Of a stretch of DNA of 64,000 nucleotides, positions 52,277-61,042 are shown piece by piece. Position numbers and translations under genes: made by a program. The first letter of the stretch is position 1, and each line of letters opens with the position of its first letter. Source of the stretch: Ferruginibacter paludis (GTDB lineage: Bacteria; Bacteroidota; Bacteroidia; Chitinophagales; Chitinophagaceae); NCBI RefSeq assembly GCF_030409685.1, contig NZ_JAUFQJ010000024.1, positions 186,001-250,000 of the forward strand, read 5' to 3'. The notes below the pieces were generated by a model, which saw nothing but the letters and a program-made list of their open reading frames with translations, had not been told where the DNA came from and ran no database searches.

Positions 52277-55200
52277 TTAAAAGATGACGGTAACGCCAAC
52301 CTGGTAGGTTTTATAATTTGGATACACCCCGAAATCAATTCCCGGCTGCAGGTTATTCTGGTCGTAGAAATTGGCTTCGGGATTAGCACCTGTGTAAGAT
52401 GTAATGGTTAATACATTTTGAGCAGATACATTTACCTTAACCTGTTTAGCCCCTATTTTTGAAGCGAATTTTTTGGGCACATTGTAGCCCAGTGAAATAT
52501 TTTTCAGTCGCACATAAGAGCCATCTTCAATGTAGGTATCCTGTACCTGCACCACAGGCGCATTCACCACTTTAGGAAAGCGTCCGTTGGGATTGGCTAT
52601 AGAATCCCACCTGTCCAGCAACACGGCAGAAACATTACTTGTAGTAGTTGTTTTTTCTAATTGCTGTTGCAACAGGTTAAATATTTTATTGCCGAAAGAT
52701 CCCTGGAAAAGAAAGTTCAGATCAAAATCCTTATAACTGAGCGTATTGCTGAAACTGGCGGTAAACTTAGCCTGTGCGCTACCCAGGTTGTGCTTATCTG
52801 CCGTGGTAATAGACTTACCTGTAACGCCGGCTGCGTGCAGGTATTTTCTGTCACCGGTTTGCTGGGATACACCCGATAATTTTGGCGCAGGTGTTTCGCC
52901 ATATACATCCGCTGTAGTCAGCAGGCCATCTGTACTGTATCCCCAAAACGTACCCACGGGAAGACCAACCTTTACAATCACCGGCGATACCTGCCCTGTT
53001 GGTGCTACGGGTTGAAAAGATTTACTTGGACCCAGGCTTAAAATTTTACTTGCGTTTCTTGCATAAATCAGTGTTGACTTCCAGGAGAAATCCGTGGTCT
53101 TAATATTCTCTGTTGTAAGTGACAGTTCCAGACCCTTGTTTTCAAGACTGCCGATGTTTTCAGAAACAGTTGAATAGCCAGTTGCCAGTGGAATCAAACC
53201 ACCACCGCTGATAAACAAATCGGTTGTTTTTTTATAGTACACATCCCCTGTCAACGTTATCCTGTTATGAAAAAATCCGAGGTCAATTCCTGCGTTGTAT
53301 TGCGTGGTTGTTTCCCATGATAAATCAGGATTGGATGGCTGTGTCGGCGACAACCCGTTTACCGCCGAGAGCGGACTACCGAAATAATAACCGTTGGAAT
53401 TGATGGTGGCTATTGCACTATAAGCAGGGAAATTAGCATTACCTGCACTGCCCGCTGTCAACCTTAATTTTGCATTGCTAATGGTTTTATCAAATTGTTT
53501 TAAGAATTTTTCATCAGATGCATTCCATGAAAAACCAACGGAAGGAAAGAAGCCCCATTTATTATTGGCACCTGTTGTAGATGCGCCATCGAACCTGCCT
53601 GACACGGTTAAATTGTAGCGGTGTTCAAATGAATAAGAAACTCTTCCCAGCCACGAATTCCATGTTTGTTTTGCCTCTCCTGATCCAGTCACTTTATTGG
53701 CGGTAGCCAGGTATAAATTATTGTATCCTAAAGCATCGGAAGGAAAAGTTGTTCCTGCAAGAAAAGTATTTTCTGATTTTTGGTATTGTGTTGTGTAACC
53801 CGCCAGCAGGTTAATAAAATGTTTGGCTTTAAATGAGTGATCGTAGGTGATTGTATTTTCATTCAGCCAGCCAATATAATTGATTGTACCAACAGAACCC
53901 GAGCCTGCAATGGTACCGCTGGAGTTACCGGGAGCTGTGTAGGAAGGTGCAAAATAATTCAGCTTGGTATTTAAAAGATCAGTACCAAAAGTTGTCTTTG
54001 CTGTTAAGCCATCCTGTAATTTGTACTCGGCAGAAAAATTGCCTAGCAACCGGGAAAGCTTTGTTTGATTGGTAATTGAATTAATTGCCAAAATAGGATT
54101 ATCTGCATACTGCTGTCCGTTAATGGTATTGATCGTACTTCCCAGCGCCGGCTGTAACGTAGTATTGTATGATCCGTCTGCGTTTTTAATGGTCTGCAAT
54201 GGATTGGTGAGATACAAAGACGAATAAGCACTGCTGAAACCAATATCATTATACGCGGAGCCCCTTAATTTATTTTCGTTCGAATTACTTCCAAAAATGC
54301 TGGTAGCAATTTTTAGTTTGGATGTAAAATTCTTCTCGTAATTAAAGCGTGCTGAGTATCGTTTAAAATCGGTTGCTATCAGCGTGCCCTCCTGGTTAAA
54401 ATAATTTCCCTGGATAGAATACCGCGATTTTTCATCACCGCCATAAATACTTAACTGGTGATTTTGAGAGTTGCCTCTTCGGATGGCTTCTCCGGCCCAA
54501 TCCGCATTTACTCCGGCCGCACCGAGTGAATCGATGACCCTTTTGTTACCAGCCAGTCCAACCTGGATAGTAGGCGTTGCATTGTATAAATCATCAAACA
54601 GTTTAGCCCATTGGGGACCGGTGAGCACATCATTTCTTTTATCCACCCGCTGTGTTCCATAAGAGCCGGTATAAGAAATATTGTTGGAGCCTTTAGAACC
54701 TTTTTTGGTCGTAATGATCACCACACCATTCGCTCCCCTTGAACCGTAAATAGCGGTAGCAGATGCATCTTTTAATACATCGATTGATTCGATATCACTG
54801 GGATTAATGGTAGCCAGTCCATTGGTGGAAACCCCTGTTACGGCTGATCCGGAAGCAGGATTTAAATTCGTCAACCCGTTATCATTGTAATAGATAAATC
54901 CATCAATTACATACAATGGATCATTACCAAAACTCAGCGAGTTACCACCGCGTATCCTGATGCTGGAAGTAGCGCCCGGCTGCCCGGAGCTTTGTGTAAC
55001 ATTTAGTCCGGCAACAGCGCCTTGTAAAAGATTATCAAAAGAAGGTGTTACCTGGTTCAGATTTTCCCTGGGTATGGTGGCAATTGAACCCGTGACGTCT
55101 TTTCTTCTTTGTGTTCCATACCCAACAACTGCCACTTCCGATAACTGGTTAGAAGTTTCAGCAAGCGTAACCGTTACGGGTTCACTGCCCGTAACTTGTA

Positions 55201-55483
55201 TATCCTGCGATTGGTAGCCGACAAAACTGATGGAAAGCAGGAAGGGTGCTTTTTTATAGGTGGTTAGTTTGAATGCACCCTTATCATCCGTGGTTACGGT
55301 ATTGGTAGAGCCCTGCAGGTGTATCGTGGCACCACTTAATCCATTTTTTGTTTTCTGCTCTAAAATACGGCCCGTAATATTTGTCAGCACTCCATCCTGC
55401 GCAATGGATGGAAAAATTTTCAGCGCCAGCAATGCCGTTATGATAAACAGCTTTGCCTTATTGTATAATTTAATTGTACTCAT
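52277..55483 (-). CDS. SusC-like TonB-dependent receptor
   Basis: A 1068-residue outer-membrane transporter of the SusC/RagA family. ATG at 55483 starts a signal peptide ending PSIAQ. Then come a CarboxypepD_reg-like domain (TNITGRILEQKTKNGLSGATIHLQG region), the SusC linker QLSEVAVVGYGTQRRKDVTGSI, a plug domain (SSIRIRGGNSLSFGNDPLYVIDG) and a 22-strand barrel ending VGVTVIF. It is the first structural gene of the seven-gene sulfatase operon. Its mRNA leader is almost 500 bases long and carries the operator, a poly-cysteine ORF and a strong hairpin. Confidence 0.95.
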   Translation of the reverse strand: MSTIKLYNKAKLFIITALLALKIFPSIAQDGVLTNITGRILEQKTKNGLSGATIHLQGSTNTVTTDDKGAFKLTTYKKAPFLLSISFVGYQSQDIQVTGSEPVTVTLAETSNQLSEVAVVGYGTQRRKDVTGSIATIPRENLNQVTPSFDNLLQGAVAGLNVTQSSGQPGATSSIRIRGGNSLSFGNDPLYVIDGFIYYNDNGLTNLNPASGSAVTGVSTNGLATINPSDIESIDVLKDASATAIYGSRGANGVVIITTKKGSKGSNNISYTGSYGTQRVDKRNDVLTGPQWAKLFDDLYNATPTIQVGLAGNKRVIDSLGAAGVNADWAGEAIRRGNSQNHQLSIYGGDEKSRYSIQGNYFNQEGTLIATDFKRYSARFNYEKNFTSKLKIATSIFGSNSNENKLRGSAYNDIGFSSAYSSLYLTNPLQTIKNADGSYNTTLQPALGSTINTINGQQYADNPILAINSITNQTKLSRLLGNFSAEYKLQDGLTAKTTFGTDLLNTKLNYFAPSYTAPGNSSGTIAGSGSVGTINYIGWLNENTITYDHSFKAKHFINLLAGYTTQYQKSENTFLAGTTFPSDALGYNNLYLATANKVTGSGEAKQTWNSWLGRVSYSFEHRYNLTVSGRFDGASTTGANNKWGFFPSVGFSWNASDEKFLKQFDKTISNAKLRLTAGSAGNANFPAYSAIATINSNGYYFGSPLSAVNGLSPTQPSNPDLSWETTTQYNAGIDLGFFHNRITLTGDVYYKKTTDLFISGGGLIPLATGYSTVSENIGSLENKGLELSLTTENIKTTDFSWKSTLIYARNASKILSLGPSKSFQPVAPTGQVSPVIVKVGLPVGTFWGYSTDGLLTTADVYGETPAPKLSGVSQQTGDRKYLHAAGVTGKSITTADKHNLGSAQAKFTASFSNTLSYKDFDLNFLFQGSFGNKIFNLLQQQLEKTTTTSNVSAVLLDRWDSIANPNGRFPKVVNAPVVQVQDTYIEDGSYVRLKNISLGYNVPKKFASKIGAKQVKVNVSAQNVLTITSYTGANPEANFYDQNNLQPGIDFGVYPNYKTYQVGVTVIF

Positions 55484-55655
55484 GTTGATTGGTATATGGT
55501 TTAATTTCCGGTGCAATAAAATTTACCGGTTGTTTTATTATCTGTGTATTTAATTGAGGCAATAAAATGCCTGCTCAACTATTCTGATGGGCAAAAATGC
55601 TTTGGTGAAACCCGCCTCACGTGCGGTGTTTATATCAATTGCTATGATATTGATA

Positions 55656-55727
55656 CCTGGCGTAACCTGTACAAATAACAGTAGCCAACCACCGGCTAAC
55701 ACGCCACTGGTACAGGGTTACGCCAGG
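55656..55727 (-). other. Long stem-loop in the susC leader
   Basis: CCTGGCGTAACCTGTAC (55656-55672) pairs with GTACAGGGTTACGCCAGG (55710-55727), one bulged base apart from perfect. A nested stem TAGCC/GGCTA with CAGT/ACTG sits inside. It lies in the transcribed leader, about 70 bases after the poly-cysteine ORF, and next to a further TATCAAT/ATTGATA pair (55633-55655). No T-run follows. It may be part of an attenuator switch or a different RNA element; no known riboswitch consensus was recognised. Confidence 0.6.
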
Positions 55728-55794
55728 CATAGGTATTACATACCGCAATAACAAGCTCACGTAATTAAAAATGAAAGATTGCAAGGCTGAAAGA

Positions 55795-55887
55795 TCAACA
55801 GCAGCAACAACAGACTTTGCTGTAAGATTGAAAATAATGTACCACCACCGATGCGGCTGAGCGCATACTTTTGTTGGAAAGATTCAT
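55795..55887 (-). CDS. Poly-cysteine leader peptide of the sulfatase operon (uORF)
   Basis: A 30-codon minus-strand ORF from ATG at 55885-55887 to TGA at 55795-55797. It ends SYSKVCCCCC: five cysteine codons (TGT TGT TGC TGC TGT) directly before the stop. CAGCAA just upstream can pair with TTGCTG inside the cysteine run. It starts about 80 bases after operator C and lies about 310 bases before susC. Five cysteines in a row at a peptide's end are very unlikely by chance, and two more cysteine-ended leaders follow the same operator elsewhere in the window. I infer sensing of charged Cys-tRNA by ribosome stalling. Confidence 0.88.
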   Translation of the reverse strand: MNLSNKSMRSAASVVVHYFQSYSKVCCCCC

Positions 55888-55967
55888 GTTAGTTTTTTTA
55901 AAACTGAGATAGCTGATGGTGGTTAAAAGCTACCTTAAATGTGATTCAATTTCTTAGTAAATTATTA

Positions 55968-55986
55968 GTCTACCATTTTGATAGAC
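55968..55986. promoter_or_regulatory. Sulfur-regulon operator, site C
   Basis: On the minus strand GTCTATCAAAATGGTAGAC, whose first nine bases are identical to site A. It begins on the final G of the -7 box on the minus strand, as at sites A and B. Confidence 0.8.
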
Positions 55987-56017
55987 AAATAAACGACGAT
56001 TTTTAATTATGACCAAA
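55986..56017 (-). promoter_or_regulatory. susC operon promoter
   Basis: Minus strand: TTTG (56014-56017), 20 bases, then TTTATTTG (55986-55993), seven of eight positions fitting TAnnTTTG by its fixed bases less one. Confidence 0.65.
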
Positions 56018-56166
56018 AAAAGTTTAACAAACCCTGAAAAAAGTCTTACAGACACATTGAAGCGAATACAATAATCAAAATAAATTAACTGGTACGTTGT
56101 TAGCGAAAGCTAAAACAAACCAATTTTTAATCAACAAATCATCAGACATTTGCAAAAAATAAAAAC

Positions 56167-57234
56167 ATGTCATTACTTTTTCAACCACTTACAATAAGAG
56201 ATATTCAGTTTAAGAACAGGATCGCCGTTTCTCCAATGTGCGAATACTCAGCCACCGATGGTTTTGCCAACGACTGGCATCTCGTACACCTGGGCAGTCG
56301 TGCAGTAGGCGGTGCCGGGTTGATTATTATGGAAGCAACAGCCGTTTCTCCTGAAGGAAGAATTTCGCCCGGTGACCTGGGCATCTGGAAAGACGAGCAA
56401 ATTGATTTTTTAAAACGCATTACCGGTTTTATTGAATCGCAGGGATCTGTACCCGCTATACAGCTGGCGCATGCCGGACGTAAAGCAAGTCACCACGTAC
56501 CATGGAAGGGCAACAAGTCATTAACCGTTGAGGAAGGCGCCTGGCAAACCGTAGCGCCCAGTGCCATTGCGCATACAGAGGGTGAACCCCTGCCAAAAGC
56601 AATGACGGGTGAAGACATTGCCAAACTAAAAAATGATTTTGCTGCTGCCACCCAACGTGCACTGGAAGCAGGTTTCAAAGTAATTGAATTGCACGCCGCC
56701 CATGGATACTTGTTCAATGAATTTTTATCACCACTCAGCAATAAACGCATAGATGAATATGGCGGTAGTTTTGAAAACAGGACAAGACTGTTGCTCGAAA
56801 TTGCCTCAGACACCCGTAACATAATGGGCGAAAAATTGCCACTATTTGTGCGTATCTCGGCAACGGACTGGGTAACCGGCGGATGGACGGAAGAAGATTC
56901 GGTACAACTATCAAACAAATTAAAAGAGGTGGGCGTTGATCTGATTGATTGTTCATCTGGTGGCAATTCACCGGAACAAAAAATCCCTTTGGTACCTATG
57001 TACCAGGTGCCTTTTGCAGAAAAAATAAAAAAAGAAACTCCCTTATTAACCGGTGCCGTTGGTTTAATTACTACCGCAACCGAAGCAGAAAATATATTGG
57101 CAAACGGCCAAGCTGATTTGATTATCCTTGCCCGCCAGTTTTTACGTGACCCCTATTTTCCGTTACATGCCGCAAAAGAACTGGGCGATGATATTGCATG
57201 GCCGGTACAGTATGACAGGGCTAAACGGTATTGA
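56167..57234 (+). CDS. Old yellow enzyme (NADH:flavin oxidoreductase, YqjM-type)
   Basis: A 355-residue FMN-dependent ene-reductase. The thiol-containing MCEYSATDGFANDWH (cysteine near residue 25) marks the YqjM/thermophilic-like group. Substrate-binding histidines lie in IELHAAHGYLFNEFLSPLSN, and the FMN-phosphate site in LIILARQFLRDPYF. It reduces activated alkenes such as quinones or enals with NAD(P)H. It is divergent from susC across a 680-base control region, but whether operator C affects it is unclear. Confidence 0.93.
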   Translation: MSLLFQPLTIRDIQFKNRIAVSPMCEYSATDGFANDWHLVHLGSRAVGGAGLIIMEATAVSPEGRISPGDLGIWKDEQIDFLKRITGFIESQGSVPAIQLAHAGRKASHHVPWKGNKSLTVEEGAWQTVAPSAIAHTEGEPLPKAMTGEDIAKLKNDFAAATQRALEAGFKVIELHAAHGYLFNEFLSPLSNKRIDEYGGSFENRTRLLLEIASDTRNIMGEKLPLFVRISATDWVTGGWTEEDSVQLSNKLKEVGVDLIDCSSGGNSPEQKIPLVPMYQVPFAEKIKKETPLLTGAVGLITTATEAENILANGQADLIILARQFLRDPYFPLHAAKELGDDIAWPVQYDRAKRY

Positions 57235-57251
57235 TACATATTGATACAATG

Positions 57252-57283
57252 GAGTTTACACCTTTTGAAAAAGGTGTAAACTC
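57252..57283. terminator. Strong hairpin between convergent genes
   Basis: GAGTTTACACCTTTT (57252-57266) and AAAAGGTGTAAACTC (57269-57283) form a perfect palindromic stem. It lacks a good T-run on either side, so it is a candidate terminator or transcript end. Confidence 0.55.
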
Positions 57284-57297
57284 TTATAAAGTGCTGA

Positions 57298-58062
57298 CTA
57301 GTTCCATATTTCATTCAACGCTGTTAAGATAACCGGCATACCATCAGTTATAAGAATCGTGTGCTCATGTTGTGCTACATAACCGCCCTTATCTCCCATC
57401 AACGTCCAGCCGTCGGCCTGCGTATTGGCAATGGTTGAGCGGGTGGAGATAAAAGTTTCTACGGCAACAACCGAATTCTTTTTAAACCGTGTAAAATTAA
57501 GCCGGTCGCGGTAGTTGGCAATTTCATGTGGCTCTTCGTGCAGGCTTCTTCCCACTCCATGGCCCGTTAAATTTTTAATTACTTTATAACCGGATTTTTT
57601 TGCTTCTGTTTCTATCAATTGACCTATGTCCGCAATCCGCACACCCCCTTTTATATTACTGATAGCTTTTTGCAAAATACGTTTTGATGTATCTACCAAA
57701 TGCTGGTGCTGATTTAAATCTTTACCAAGAATAAATGATCCCCCATTATCGCTCCAGAAGCCATCCAATTCTGCGGACACATCTATGTTGATGAGGTCGC
57801 CTTCGTTTAATATTTTTGCTTCTGACGGAATGCCGTGTGCTACTTCGTTGTTAACGCTGATACAGGTCCAGCCGGGAAAGCCATAGGTTAAAAGCGGTGC
57901 AGACTTCGCTCCCAGCTCATTTAGAATTTGTCCACCAAACTCATCCAGTTGCTTAGCTGTCATACCGGGTGTACAGTGCCTGCGCATTTCTCTAAGCGTG
58001 ATCGCCACTGCTTCACTTACTTTTTGCATCCCTGCCAATTCGGATTCTTTTGTTATAGACAT
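57298..58062 (-). CDS. map: Type I methionine aminopeptidase
   Basis: A 254-residue pita-bread metallopeptidase that removes the initiator methionine. Metal ligands are visible: D94 and D105 (INIDVSAELDGFWSDNG), the histidine in LTGHGVGRSLHEEPHEI, and glutamates in VVAVETFIST and AQHEHTILI. H76 in VAHGIPS is the usual substrate residue. There is no N-terminal SEC-C zinc extension. It is a stand-alone copy here; ribosomal-protein operons often carry another, so it may be a second map. Confidence 0.94.
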   Translation of the reverse strand: MSITKESELAGMQKVSEAVAITLREMRRHCTPGMTAKQLDEFGGQILNELGAKSAPLLTYGFPGWTCISVNNEVAHGIPSEAKILNEGDLINIDVSAELDGFWSDNGGSFILGKDLNQHQHLVDTSKRILQKAISNIKGGVRIADIGQLIETEAKKSGYKVIKNLTGHGVGRSLHEEPHEIANYRDRLNFTRFKKNSVVAVETFISTRSTIANTQADGWTLMGDKGGYVAQHEHTILITDGMPVILTALNEIWN

Positions 58063-58100
58063 ACTATTGATTGTTTAAAATTATCCTGCAATTTCTTCTA

Positions 58101-60779
58101 CTATCCGTCATCTTCATCATCATCAATAAAAATTTCATGCCCGGTGCCCTCTTTCCATTCCTCTTTCTTCACCTCACATCCACCAATTAAATCTGCTACC
58201 AGCGAGGTCCAGCCTGTTTGGTGACTGGCCCCTAACCCCCTGCCGCTATCGCCGTGAAAGTATTCATAAAACAAAACCAGCTTTTCGTTGCCCGGCTTTT
58301 TATAAAACCAGTTGTCATCGCCATACAACCTGCGCTCACCTGCTTCATTCAGGGCCAGCAGACTTACAATTCTATCAGTTAATACTTTGGACACCTCTAC
58401 CAGGTTCAAAAATTTTCCCGATCCTACGGGGCATTCTACTTTTAAATGATCTCCATAAAATTCACCATACTTTTTTACAGACCGGATGATAAGATAATTG
58501 ATAGGCACCCAAACCGGGCCACGCCAATTACTGTTGCCGCCAAAAAGATTACTGGTCGAATCACCCGGATCGTATTGAATTTCATATTTAATGCCATCGA
58601 TCGTTACAGAGTATGGATTGGCCGCATGATACTTCGACAAGGCACGTATACCGCCTGGAGATAAAAATTCATCTTCATTCAGCATACGGTGCAGCAGGTG
58701 AATCAACCGGTCTTTCTTTACCAGTGAAATCAATATTTCTTCACCATCACCATGTTCTTCGTTGGGCCAGAACAGGTTGTTTTTCTCACGATAATTTTCA
58801 AACCAGTCCACCCGCTTTTTAAAATCAGGCAGGCGTTCAAATACTTCCCTGTCCATAATGCTTACAGCAAATAAACTTGTTAAGCCAACAATACTTTGTA
58901 TCCGCAACGGCATCGGCGCATCATCACCAATGCGCAATGAGTCATAATAAAACTTATCTTCTTCATTCCACAGACTGTGACTGTTGAGGGCCTCAGAGAT
59001 CAATACAAAATGTTCAAAAAACTTGGTTGCCATATCTTCGAAAGCGCCATCATGTTTGGCAATCTCCAGCGCCATGTCCATCATGTTCAATGCGTACATG
59101 CCCATCCAGCTGGTGCCATCGGCCTGTTCGAGTTGCATTGCATCGCTCAGGTTATGGCTGCGGTTAAATACACCAATATTATCCAGGCCTAAAAATCCTC
59201 CTTCAAAAATATTATTGCCTTTACGGTCTTTCCGGTTAATCCACCAGGTAAAATTGATAAGCAACTTTTGAAATATTTTTTTCAGAAAAACAACGTCGCC
59301 TGTGCCGCTGGTTTCTTTTTCGATGCGGTACACTTCCAGCGCAGCCCATGCCTGTACCGGCGGATTTACGTCACTAAAATTCCATTCATAGGCAGGTAGT
59401 TGTCCATCGGGTTTCATGTACCATTCCCGCATCATCAGCAGCAACTGGTTCTTGGCAAATACAGGGTCCACCATCACCAGCGAAATACAATGGAAAGCCA
59501 GGTCCCAGGCGGCATACCATGGGTACTCCCATTTGTCGGGCATTGCGATAATGTCCTGGTTTTTTAAATGCGTCCAGTCATTGTTGCGGCCCGTTTTTTT
59601 GCCATCATTTACAGGTGTAATGCCATCACTGGTAGTAAGCCATCGCTCCACATCATAGTGATAATATTGCTTGCTCCATAACATGCCCGCCAATGCTTTA
59701 CGTTGTATATTTTTCAGGTCATCAGATATATTACCAGGCAGGATGGTTGTGTAAAAATCGTCCGCATCCTTTTTGCGTACAGCGAATATATTTTCAAACC
59801 CGTTATTAAAAGGTTTATCCTCTACCTTGTTGGTAAGGCGACAATAAATGGTTTTGGTTTCGCCTCCCTTTAATTTCAGTTCATACACCGGTGAAAACTT
59901 GGTGCCTTCTTTTTTATTGCGCAACTTTTTGCGAATGGCGCCATCAATAATGGCATCATGAAAAGCATCCTTCACAAAAGGAGTTGCATTGGCAGCCCCT
60001 GTTGCTTTGGCAAGATTGGTTTCATTTTCTGTAAACAGCGCATCATCAGGCTGCTGAAAATAAAAATAATAATGGCCCATGCGGCGGTGATAGGCTTTTA
60101 CTGTTGTCTTGTTAAGCAGGGTCAGCGTTGGCTTTTGCTCATCAGGTGTATAGACCCAGCGGTTGTAAAACCACAGTGTGGGCAATACGGTGATGGCTGC
60201 CGGTTTATCATAGCGATTGGTAACATCAATCTTAATAAAAATGTCCTGCGAATTTTGTTTTGCGTAAGTAATATTTACATCAAAATATTCATCGTTGTCA
60301 AACACGCCGGTATCCAATATTTCATACTCAGGGTCGAGCATGGAACGGCTGCGGTTGGTGGCTTTCAGGTCTTCGTACGGAAACTCTTTCTGCGGGTATT
60401 TGTACAGATATTCCATGTAATAATGCGTCGGAATATTGTCCTGGTAATAATACAATTCCTTTACATCTTCCCCGTGATTGCCTTCGTAATTACCGAGACC
60501 AAATAACCGCTCCTTCAGTATTTTATCTTTACCATTCCATAGTGCTACGGAAAAACATAAATTCTGAAAATAATCAGAAATACCGGCGATACCATCTTCG
60601 CCCCAGCGATAGGTTCTGTAATGCGACTGATCAAAAGGCAGGTAGCCCCATGCATCGCCATGGTAGCCATAATCTTCCCGTACCGTACCCCATTGCCGTT
60701 CGCTGAGGTATGGACCCCACTGTTCAAGGGGAATAGGTTTTTTATAATTAATTGCTAAACGTTGATGTTCTGCTGACAT
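58101..60779 (-). CDS. GH63/MGH1-like glycoside hydrolase
   Basis: An 892-residue cytoplasmic protein without signal peptide. The second half is an (alpha/alpha)6 barrel of the mannosyl-oligosaccharide glucosidase/mannosylglycerate hydrolase type: WEYPWYAAWDLAFHCISLV, PPVQAWAALEVYRIE, GGNSNWRGPVWVPINYLIIRS and GHQ-like GASHQTGWTSLVADLIGG. The opening LEQWGPYLSERQWGTVREDYG is common to a Bacteroidota/actinobacterial group in this clan. It ends in an acidic tail (IDDDEDDG). Substrate unknown; a glucosylglycerate-like or storage glucoside is possible. Confidence 0.85.
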   Translation of the reverse strand: MSAEHQRLAINYKKPIPLEQWGPYLSERQWGTVREDYGYHGDAWGYLPFDQSHYRTYRWGEDGIAGISDYFQNLCFSVALWNGKDKILKERLFGLGNYEGNHGEDVKELYYYQDNIPTHYYMEYLYKYPQKEFPYEDLKATNRSRSMLDPEYEILDTGVFDNDEYFDVNITYAKQNSQDIFIKIDVTNRYDKPAAITVLPTLWFYNRWVYTPDEQKPTLTLLNKTTVKAYHRRMGHYYFYFQQPDDALFTENETNLAKATGAANATPFVKDAFHDAIIDGAIRKKLRNKKEGTKFSPVYELKLKGGETKTIYCRLTNKVEDKPFNNGFENIFAVRKKDADDFYTTILPGNISDDLKNIQRKALAGMLWSKQYYHYDVERWLTTSDGITPVNDGKKTGRNNDWTHLKNQDIIAMPDKWEYPWYAAWDLAFHCISLVMVDPVFAKNQLLLMMREWYMKPDGQLPAYEWNFSDVNPPVQAWAALEVYRIEKETSGTGDVVFLKKIFQKLLINFTWWINRKDRKGNNIFEGGFLGLDNIGVFNRSHNLSDAMQLEQADGTSWMGMYALNMMDMALEIAKHDGAFEDMATKFFEHFVLISEALNSHSLWNEEDKFYYDSLRIGDDAPMPLRIQSIVGLTSLFAVSIMDREVFERLPDFKKRVDWFENYREKNNLFWPNEEHGDGEEILISLVKKDRLIHLLHRMLNEDEFLSPGGIRALSKYHAANPYSVTIDGIKYEIQYDPGDSTSNLFGGNSNWRGPVWVPINYLIIRSVKKYGEFYGDHLKVECPVGSGKFLNLVEVSKVLTDRIVSLLALNEAGERRLYGDDNWFYKKPGNEKLVLFYEYFHGDSGRGLGASHQTGWTSLVADLIGGCEVKKEEWKEGTGHEIFIDDDEDDG

Positions 60780-61042
60780 GTGGTTAAGTTATGCAGACTC
60801 CCCGCCCGTTATTGAACCGGCAGGGCAGCTGCTGCGTAAAACATGCGGCAAAATTACGTCATTTGCAGAAGCTGGTAATTTGATATGAAAAAATTGAAAC
60901 AGCAAGCGTTTGCAGCTTGTGTCAAAAACAAAATGATTAATTGTGCATCCTGTTAAATTGTATGCTTCTAAATTGAGGGATATTGGAAAACGTGCAGGAA
61001 GAAATATGGTAATTAAGCGCCAATTATGTATTACTTACCAGG

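Noticed and set aside
56043..56053. GTCTTACAGAC as a fourth sulfur operator
   Set aside because: Only 11 bases long with four-base arms, wrong spacing and no -7 box at its edge.
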